Assembly (NCBI GenBank): GCA_945897655.1
Contig: CAMDHB010000008.1
Span: forward strand, 1-25,481
Source of the DNA: Pseudorhodobacter antarcticus
Lineage (GTDB): Bacteria; Pseudomonadota; Alphaproteobacteria; Rhodobacterales; Rhodobacteraceae
DNA: 25,481 nt
Direction: 5' to 3'
Every line of letters starts with the position of its first letter. Position 1 is the first letter of the stretch. The notes under the pieces were generated by a model, which was not told where the DNA came from, ran no database searches, and saw only the letters and a program-made list of their open reading frames with translations. Of the stretch, positions 20,378-25,481 are shown one piece after another. A program made the translations under genes and the position numbers.

Positions 20378-21437
20378 ATCGGACCCAACCGCCCAGATTT
20401 TCGCGGATGATCTCGGCAAGGGCAGCAATATGCGCCGGTTGGTCGTTCAGGCAGGGGATATAAGTGAACTCCTCGCCACCGGCATGAAGAAACGCTTCGC
20501 GGATCTCGCCGTTGATTTCTTCCAGCGTCTCGATGCAATCGGCTGAAAAGGCCGGCGCCATGACCGCGATCTTCTTCTTCCCGGCCCGCGCCAGTTCGGC
20601 GACATGTTCCACCGTATAGGGCTTCAGCCATTCTTCCCGGCCAAAGACCGATTGGAACGTCACATCGATTCGCGCCCGATCCCAGCCCAGCGCTTCGCGC
20701 AGAAGGCGCGTCGTTTTGGCGCACTGGCAATGATAGGGGTCGCCCTCCATCAAATAACGCTTGGGCATGCCGTGATAGCTGGTCACGAGTTTGTCAGGCA
20801 CATGGTCCAGCTTCGCATAGGCCTGCTTGACCGATTCCGCCAAGGCCGCGATGTACGCCGGATGCTCGAAATACTCGGCCACCGTGCGCACCGCAGGCTG
20901 CCGCTTTTCCTTGGCCAGCGCCGCAAAGAAGGCGTCATTGGCTGTGGCAGCGGTTGCCCCGGCATAATGCGGATAAAGCGGGAAAAACAGGATCTTCTCA
21001 CACCCCGCCTCAACCATCGCCCGCACCTTTGACCGGGTCGAGGGGTTGCCGTAGCGCATGCTGAAATCAACCATCACCTGATCGCCAAAGCGGTCCTTCA
21101 ACAACGCCGCAATCGCTGTTGTCTGATCGCGGGTGATGGTCAGCAGCGGGCTTTCGTTTTTCTCATTGTTCCAGATCAGCTTGTAATTCGCACCCGACCG
21201 CTGCGGCCGGATCGACAGGATGATCAGTTGCAGGATCGGCTGCCATTTCCAGTCCGGCACATCCACAACGCGCTTGTCGGACAGAAACTCGTTCAGATAC
21301 CGCCGCATCGACCAGTAATCCGTCGCATCCGGCGTGCCCAGATTGGCCAGCAATATCCCAACCTTGGCCGCCTTCACCTTTGGATGGGTGGCGGGCGCGT
21401 GCATCAAACGGCCTGCGCCGGGTGCGATGTCATCCAT
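20376..21437 (-). CDS. hemH: Ferrochelatase
   Basis: A 353-residue enzyme inserting ferrous iron into protoporphyrin IX, the last step of protohaem synthesis, usually membrane-associated on the cytoplasmic side. Family marks: VGILLANLGTPDATDYWSMRRYL (27-49), FLSDKRVVDVPDW, SMRYGNPS, FPLYPHYAGATAAT with the metal-site region, LVTSYHGMPKRY containing the conserved catalytic His, and SVFGREEWLKPYT followed by MAPAFSADCIETLEEI. Length is normal. ATG 21437 follows AAGGAG with 7-base spacing. With hemD at 4138 it is the second haem gene in the window, but 16 kb away and separately transcribed. Confidence 0.96.
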   Translation of the reverse strand: MDDIAPGAGRLMHAPATHPKVKAAKVGILLANLGTPDATDYWSMRRYLNEFLSDKRVVDVPDWKWQPILQLIILSIRPQRSGANYKLIWNNEKNESPLLTITRDQTTAIAALLKDRFGDQVMVDFSMRYGNPSTRSKVRAMVEAGCEKILFFPLYPHYAGATAATANDAFFAALAKEKRQPAVRTVAEYFEHPAYIAALAESVKQAYAKLDHVPDKLVTSYHGMPKRYLMEGDPYHCQCAKTTRLLREALGWDRARIDVTFQSVFGREEWLKPYTVEHVAELARAGKKKIAVMAPAFSADCIETLEEINGEIREAFLHAGGEEFTYIPCLNDQPAHIAALAEIIRENLGGWVR

Positions 21438-21461
21438 AGTCAGGCTCCTTCATCTGCCTCC

Positions 21462-21489
21462 CAGATAGCGACAATTGCGGGCGGGTCAA
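21462..21489 (-). promoter_or_regulatory. Sigma-70-type promoter of hemH
   Basis: Read on the minus strand, TTGACC (21489-21484) and TATCTG (21467-21462) are separated by 16 bases. The expected start near 21455 gives a leader of about 18 bases that just contains the AAGGAG ribosome site. The -35 matches consensus at 5 of 6 positions. Confidence 0.55.
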
Positions 21490-21523
21490 CCATGGGCAAG
21501 GCGACCAACCCCACGCTCGCTTT

Positions 21524-21560
21524 GGATTTGCTTCGATCCTGGACATATTGCAGCAAATCC
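21524..21560 (-). repeat. 8-bp inverted repeat after the NDUFAF5-like gene
   Basis: GGATTTGC (21524-21531) and GCAAATCC (21553-21560) are perfect complements 21 bases apart, beginning 3 bases beyond the stop of the minus-strand NDUFAF5-like gene. There is no following U-run, so it is more likely a 3'-end stabilising hairpin or rho-associated end than an intrinsic terminator. Confidence 0.4.
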
Positions 21561-21563
21561 GCT

Positions 21564-22358
21564 TTAGCGCGGCAGCTTCAATTCCGGGGCGTTCAGGGCA
21601 TCTGACAAGCGATTGACGGCAGACCCCGGCCTCAGCGGCTTTGGTTGGCTGTCATGCGGGGCCCAACCGGTCAGCACGATGATGTCAAAAGTTGCCGGGA
21701 TACGCCCATCCGGCCCTTGCATCTGTTGATAAAGCTCTGCCGCCCTTTGCAGAACAGCCCGCCGTGTCGGCCTTCGCGTCCGCCCGGCCAAGGCATTGCC
21801 CTCACCCATCGCCCGCAGGTCCCGCATCAGGGCAAAGGCGTCGGAATAGCGTACGGTTGTCGCAAAACTGTCTGCCACCGGCAGGGCAAAGCCAGCCCGC
21901 TGCAACAGCGCACCCAACGTTCGAATCTCTCCCATCGGCACCACGCGCGGCGATAATCCGCCGGTCACATCCGCCTCGGCCTGGGCCAGACAGGCCCGCA
22001 ATTCGTGCAAGGTCTGCCCGCCAAACATCAAACCCATGAACAAACCATCCGGTTGCAGCGCCCGCCGGCACTGCACCAACTGTCCAACCGGATCATTCGC
22101 CCAGTGCAGGCTCAACGCATGGATCAAAAGGTCGTGAGTGTTGGTCGTCAGCGCCAGCACCTCATCATCCGGAACCGTCACCCATCCAGGCCACAGCTGC
22201 GGAAATCCTGTCACCACGGCGGGCGCGGTAAAGGTTCTGTTAACCTCTTTCAGCCTTTCCTGAACCTCGGTCACAACCAATTGCTGCAAGAACAACGCCG
22301 AAGCGCGGCTGCGGTTGCGGATCAGGCTGGGGCGGTCTGTCAATATCGGCGGCTGCAT
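21564..22358 (-). CDS. NDUFAF5-like methyltransferase-fold protein
   Basis: A 264-residue class I SAM-methyltransferase-like protein related to mitochondrial NDUFAF5 and BioC. NDUFAF5 hydroxylates an arginine of the complex I subunit NDUFS7 during assembly; alphaproteobacterial homologues are presumed to do the same for NuoB. Signatures are RPSLIRNRSRA near the N-terminus, LLIHALSLHWANDPVGQLVQCRRALQPDGLFMGLMFGG (77-114), GGLSPRVVPMGEIRTLGALLQRAGF and the end GWAPHDSQPKPLRPGSA. The SAM-binding glycine motif is not recognisable in residues 30-60, where it should be. ATG 22358 is 23 bases from the divergent comF start and has no strong ribosome site. Confidence 0.83.
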   Translation of the reverse strand: MQPPILTDRPSLIRNRSRASALFLQQLVVTEVQERLKEVNRTFTAPAVVTGFPQLWPGWVTVPDDEVLALTTNTHDLLIHALSLHWANDPVGQLVQCRRALQPDGLFMGLMFGGQTLHELRACLAQAEADVTGGLSPRVVPMGEIRTLGALLQRAGFALPVADSFATTVRYSDAFALMRDLRAMGEGNALAGRTRRPTRRAVLQRAAELYQQMQGPDGRIPATFDIIVLTGWAPHDSQPKPLRPGSAVNRLSDALNAPELKLPR

Positions 22359-22381
22359 CCACGGGACGATAGGGGTGCGGA

Positions 22382-23104
22382 ATGGGAATGCAAGGCTTGC
22401 TGCACGTCATTTACCCGCCACAGTGCCTGTCGTGTGACGCCCGGGTGACCACCGACTTTGGCCTGTGCAGCAATTGCTGGCGCGACACGCCGTTCATCAT
22501 TGGTCTGACGTGCAGCAAATGCGGCACTCCCCTTCCGGGCGAGGATAGTGATCCCGGTGTTCTGTGCGATGATTGCCTGACCATCGCGCGCCCTTGGGTG
22601 CACGGACGCGCCGCGCTTTTGTACAAGGACAACGCGCGCAAACTGGTCCTGTCCTTCAAACACGGCGACCGGCTGGATCTGGCCCGCCCCGCCGCAAGCT
22701 GGATGATGCGGGCCGCAGCACCGATCCTGCGATCCGACATGCTGATCGCCCCGGTGCCCTTGCACTGGATGCGACTGCTCAAGCGGCGCTACAACCAGTC
22801 GGCCCTGCTGTCGGCAGCGGTGGCCCGACTTGCGGGGCTGGACCATTGCCCCGACCTTTTGCAGCGCCGCCGCAGCACCGGCACCCAAGACGACCGCAGC
22901 CGCGACGGCCGCTTTGCCAACATGGCCGGGGCCATCACCGCCCATCCCCGGCATGTGAAGCGGATCGAGGGGCGGCACATTCTGTTGGTGGATGATGTGA
23001 TGACCTCGGGCGCCACGCTGGCCGCTGCAGCCGAGGCCTGCATCGCCGAGGGCGCGGCCGAGATTTCGGTGCTGGTCATGGCGCGGGTCGTCAAGGACGT
23101 ATAA
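22382..23104 (+). CDS. comF: ComF family protein (zinc finger + phosphoribosyltransferase fold)
   Basis: A 240-residue protein with a cysteine-rich N-terminal zinc domain (Cys15, 18, 29, 32, 44, 47, 62, 65 in CxxC pairs) and a type I phosphoribosyltransferase domain (about 75-240) with the PRPP loop LLVDDVMTSGATL (201-213). LLKRRYNQSALLS (132-144) is another ComF mark. In naturally competent bacteria ComF acts in the cytoplasm in handling incoming single-stranded DNA; in other species the role is unclear. No other competence gene is in the window. ATG 22382 and ATG 22388 are both possible; AGGGG lies upstream. Probably cotranscribed with the RidA-like gene 25 bases on. Confidence 0.92.
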   Translation: MGMQGLLHVIYPPQCLSCDARVTTDFGLCSNCWRDTPFIIGLTCSKCGTPLPGEDSDPGVLCDDCLTIARPWVHGRAALLYKDNARKLVLSFKHGDRLDLARPAASWMMRAAAPILRSDMLIAPVPLHWMRLLKRRYNQSALLSAAVARLAGLDHCPDLLQRRRSTGTQDDRSRDGRFANMAGAITAHPRHVKRIEGRHILLVDDVMTSGATLAAAAEACIAEGAAEISVLVMARVVKDV

Positions 23105-23129
23105 CCTGGTACCAAAAGGTGGAGGTGTA

Positions 23130-24035
23130 ATGCGCAGCCATATCGGGTTTGAACGGCTTTGGTCGATGAAGATTCCGGTGCCCTATTCCCTGTTCGTCAG
23201 GGATGGCGATTTCGGCTGGTCCTGCGGCCAGTGCCCGCTGGACCGCTTGGGTCAGGTGGTGGCCCCAAGTGATCCGTTAGGGCAATCCGAACTGGTGGCC
23301 AGCTACTGCCGCGTCCTGCTGGGCGAAGCAGGCTTTGACCCCCAGGATCTGCGCATGGCCGTGGTCTATCACGATCTGGACGATCCAGCGCAGGTCCTGT
23401 CGCATCTCGCGACCAAACTCGGCTCTTCTGCCCTGCTTGTACCTGTCAGGGTTCCGGCATTCTACTATGCCGGCATCCTGATCGAGGTTGATCTTTTCGC
23501 GATGAAAGCCGCCAACCATAGCTTTCGCTTTGTTACCGGCGGCCATGATCGCCCGTCAGAAACACCGCTGCTGGATCATTGGGTCGCCACCCGGCCCAAC
23601 CCCGGGCTACCCAGCCACGCCATCCTTGACCCTGCTGCTCCAGACACCCTGTTCTGGGCCCTCATGCCCGATCACCCGGTGCGCGAACTGGTCCAACAGC
23701 ACGGACATGCCAAAGTCCGCCTGCGCCAATCCGGCCCCTGGCATGCGCTGACCGCCACGGCCCCGGGCGTAGCAGGGCTGGTGCCCCAAACCGCCGAAAT
23801 CATGCAGGCCTTTGCGGCGGTAATGGCACAGCACGGGCTTGGCTTCCCCGATGTGGTGAAATCCACCACCCACTATGTCGGTGCCGCGACCGAGGCAGAG
23901 TTGCACGACAACATGGCCGTCCGAAACCTGCGCTACAGCGCACCCGGACCAGCCTCAACCGGGGTCAGGGTCAAGGGTTTGGCGGAGCCGGGGGCTTTGA
24001 CGGCGATCACCCTGTTGCTGCACAAAGGGGGCTGA
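23130..24035 (+). CDS. Tandem RidA-like (YjgF/YER057c/UK114) protein
   Basis: A 301-residue protein with two RidA-fold regions: residues about 16-124 (SLFVRDGDFGWSCGQCPLD, then VPVRVPAFYYAGILIEVDLF) and about 215-298 (PQTAEIMQAFAAVMAQHGLGFPDVVKSTTHYV and the closing VKGLAEPGALTAITLLL). Single-domain RidA removes reactive enamine/imine intermediates using an arginine in a PARS-like segment. Here the corresponding stretches read VRVPAFYY and GPASTGVRV, so the catalytic arginine seems absent or displaced in both halves. It may therefore bind ligands rather than deaminate. ATG 23130 has GGAGG 4 bases upstream, an excellent site. The family fit is good; the activity is unknown. Confidence 0.8.
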   Translation: MRSHIGFERLWSMKIPVPYSLFVRDGDFGWSCGQCPLDRLGQVVAPSDPLGQSELVASYCRVLLGEAGFDPQDLRMAVVYHDLDDPAQVLSHLATKLGSSALLVPVRVPAFYYAGILIEVDLFAMKAANHSFRFVTGGHDRPSETPLLDHWVATRPNPGLPSHAILDPAAPDTLFWALMPDHPVRELVQQHGHAKVRLRQSGPWHALTATAPGVAGLVPQTAEIMQAFAAVMAQHGLGFPDVVKSTTHYVGAATEAELHDNMAVRNLRYSAPGPASTGVRVKGLAEPGALTAITLLLHKGG

Positions 24036-24044
24036 GCCCTTGTG

Positions 24045-24072
24045 TTGCGAATAGCCGCTGAAAGCCTATACT
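24045..24072 (+). promoter_or_regulatory. Sigma-70-type promoter of grxC
   Basis: TTGCGA (24045-24050) and TATACT (24067-24072) with a 16-base spacer. The start would fall near 24079, leaving a leader of about 16 bases that includes the AGGATGG ribosome site. It lies in the 59-base gap after the RidA-like gene and would drive grxC, the nitrilase gene and marR. Confidence 0.55.
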
Positions 24073-24094
24073 GACCGCAGATGAGGATGGCACC

Positions 24095-24352
24095 ATGACC
24101 ACAATCGAGATCTATACGACCCCCACCTGCCCCTATTGCCACGCCGCCAAACAGTTGCTGCGGAAAAAGGGCGCTAGCTTTGATGAAATCGACGTAAGCC
24201 GCGACAGCAACCTGCGGCTTGTCATGACCAAACGCGCAGGCGGCAGCCGCACGGTTCCGCAGATCTTCATCAAAGGCACCCATGTCGGCGGCTGCGATGA
24301 TCTTTATGCGCTGGATCATGCCGGTGGCCTTGACCCGATACTGCAGCCCTGA
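24095..24352 (+). CDS. grxC: Glutaredoxin 3 (class I, CPYC)
   Basis: An 85-residue single-domain glutaredoxin. The dithiol active site CPYC is at residues 12-15 (TTPTCPYCHAAKQLL), the glutathione-binding TVPQIFIKGTHVGGCDDL (about 53-70) follows, and the length is standard for GrxC. It reduces protein disulfides and glutathione-mixed disulfides in the cytoplasm. Its stop shares one base with the next start (TGATG), implying coupling to the nitrilase-family gene, with which it is commonly paired in alphaproteobacteria. Confidence 0.95.
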   Translation: MTTIEIYTTPTCPYCHAAKQLLRKKGASFDEIDVSRDSNLRLVMTKRAGGSRTVPQIFIKGTHVGGCDDLYALDHAGGLDPILQP

Positions 24353-25185
24353 TGCGCGCAGCCCTTGTTCAACTGAATGTGACGGACAATCTGGCAGCCA
24401 ATCTGTCTGTAACGCTGGATATGGTCCGCAAGGCCCATGCGGGCGGGGCGGACATCATCCTGACGCCAGAATGCACCAGCCTCTTGTCCTCCAGCCGGGC
24501 GCATCAGCGCGCGATCTTTCGGCACGAAGCCAGCGATCTGACCCTTGCCGAACTGCGCGAGGAGGTGGCCTCGTTGAAGGTCTGGCTGCTGATCGGGTCG
24601 CTGGGTGTCAAGACGCGGGACAAAAATGGCAGGTTTGCCAACCGGTCCTTCCTGATCGGCCCCGATGGGGCGATCGTGGCCCGCTACGACAAGATCCACA
24701 TGTTCGACGTCAACGTATCGGAAACCGAGGTTTACCGGGAATCTGCGGCCTATCGCCCAGGTTCGCGCGCCGTTATTGCCCCCACACCGCTGGGCGTTTT
24801 CGGCATGACGGTTTGTTACGACGTCCGCTTTCCGTTGCTTTACCGGAAACTCGCGCAGGCGGGGGCGCAGATTTTGACGGTTCCTGCTGCTTTCAATCAC
24901 ATCACCGGGGTGGCCCATTGGGAAACCCTGCTGCGCGCCCGGGCGATTGAGACGGGATGTTTTCTTCTGGCACCCGCGCAGACCGGGTTTCATGCGGAAA
25001 CCAACGGGCCGGGGCGTCGGACGCATGGCCACAGCCTTGCCATATCCCCCTGGGGTGAGGTTTTGGCGGATGGCGGCACCGAACCCGGGGTCACCTTTGT
25101 CGACATTGACCTGGCTGAAGTTGACCGCGCCCGCGCCCGGATCCCCTCGCTGACCCATGATCGACGGATCACCGGGCCGTCATGA
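24352..25185 (+). CDS. Carbon-nitrogen hydrolase (nitrilase superfamily, Nit1/Nit2-like)
   Basis: A 277-residue cytoplasmic amidase of the nitrilase superfamily. The catalytic triad is visible: Glu40 in LTPE, Lys114 in RYDKIHMFDV and Cys155 in TVCYDVRFP. Segments such as IHMFDVNV and CYDVRFPLLYRKL are characteristic of the Nit1/Nit2 branch, which includes deaminated glutathione amidase and omega-amidase. Adjacency to glutaredoxin 3 favours the glutathione-repair reading, but the substrate is not proved. ATG 24352 overlaps the grxC stop; its own stop overlaps the marR start (ATGA). Length is normal. Confidence 0.92.
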   Translation: MRAALVQLNVTDNLAANLSVTLDMVRKAHAGGADIILTPECTSLLSSSRAHQRAIFRHEASDLTLAELREEVASLKVWLLIGSLGVKTRDKNGRFANRSFLIGPDGAIVARYDKIHMFDVNVSETEVYRESAAYRPGSRAVIAPTPLGVFGMTVCYDVRFPLLYRKLAQAGAQILTVPAAFNHITGVAHWETLLRARAIETGCFLLAPAQTGFHAETNGPGRRTHGHSLAISPWGEVLADGGTEPGVTFVDIDLAEVDRARARIPSLTHDRRITGPS

Positions 25186-25481
25186 CGGAACGAACCGAAG
25201 ACGTCGCGGTCGCGTTGTTTGGCGAGTTGTTCATGGCCGATCAGCTTGCCCGCAATCTGGTGTCAAAAGCCCTGCCACGCGGGATGGAGCTGTCGCATTT
25301 TTCCGTGCTGAACCACCTGACCGGGCTGGCTGAGGAGCGGACACCAGCCCAACTGGCCCGGGCGTTTCATGTGACACGGGGGGCCATGACGAACACCTTG
25401 GCCAAGCTTGAGATTGCGGGCCACATCCATATCAGGCCCGATTGGGATGACGCCCGCCAGAAATTCGTGGCGATCAGCCCG
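25182..25481 (+). CDS. MarR family transcriptional regulator (partial, runs off the window)
   Basis: 100 codons are visible from ATG 25182, still open at the window edge. The protein begins MTERTEDVAVALFGELFMADQL and contains a winged-helix DNA-binding segment: ELSHFSVLNHLTGLAEERTPAQLARAFHVTRGAMTNTLAKLEIAGHI with the recognition helix around TRGAMTNTLAKLE, then the wing RPDWDDARQKFVAIS with the DxR motif typical of MarR. It would act as a dimer, often answering phenolic or oxidative signals. The ATGA overlap with the nitrilase gene places it in the grxC operon. The C-terminal dimerisation helix is outside the window. Confidence 0.9.
   Translation, partial: MTERTEDVAVALFGELFMADQLARNLVSKALPRGMELSHFSVLNHLTGLAEERTPAQLARAFHVTRGAMTNTLAKLEIAGHIHIRPDWDDARQKFVAISP

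Noticed and set aside
1..25481. Mobile element, prophage, CRISPR, toxin-antitoxin or defence system
   Set aside because: No transposase, integrase, terminal repeats, spacer arrays or defence-type genes were found; gene density, overlaps and families are those of conserved chromosomal backbone.

Overview
The window is ordinary chromosomal backbone from a GC-rich alphaproteobacterium, most likely Rhodobacterales (Rhodobacteraceae or Roseobacter group). The basis is gene order and protein families: tsaD-gpsA-YciI-EVE beside hemD-mitofilin-HemY, hslO-nudL-cca, a comF/NDUFAF5-like divergent pair, and grxC-nitrilase-MarR. The species cannot be named from sequence alone. I see no rRNA, tRNA, CRISPR array, insertion sequence, prophage or integrase, and no base-composition break. 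The last codons of ahcY enter at the left edge and a MarR-type regulator runs off the right edge.

Layout. 1-919: ahcY tail, a DUF2853 gene, then about 360 bases without a convincing gene but rich in inverted repeats and ending in a strong intrinsic terminator. 927-4095 (minus): a compact stack tsaD, gpsA, YciI-like, EVE and DUF1761, the first four joined by 1-4 base overlaps. 4138-7459 (plus): hemD, a mitofilin (Mic60)-like membrane protein and HemY, a group tying haem synthesis to inner-membrane architecture. 7467-9234: a small Hpt protein divergent from a receiver-PP2C phosphatase of the RsbU/RbaY type. 9216-9668 (minus): a NUDIX hydrolase. 9744-12476 (plus): hslO, a CoA-pyrophosphatase-type NUDIX gene and cca, overlapping end to start, behind a heat-shock-like promoter. 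12638-17558 (plus): two full-length MsbA-type ABC exporters and an iron-sulfur RNA methyltransferase, again with 4-base overlaps.

17613-19472 is an envelope section: two L,D-transpeptidases of different subclasses flank a CAP-domain lipoprotein. Next come two tandem paralogous genes (60 and 63 residues) for tiny exported proteins with a hydrophobic C-terminal helix, each with its own intrinsic terminator. Their alanine codons are skewed strongly to GCT, and GCG is absent. The right part holds hemH (minus), an NDUFAF5-like methyltransferase-fold protein (minus), comF, a tandem RidA-like protein, grxC, a nitrilase-family hydrolase and marR (all plus).

Most genes are housekeeping. The items I would look at first are the tandem micro-exported proteins, the structured non-coding segment at about 720-919, the LapB-like cysteine tail of HemY beside the mitofilin gene, and the RidA-like protein whose two domains both appear to lack the active-site arginine. 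None of these is proven novel from sequence alone.
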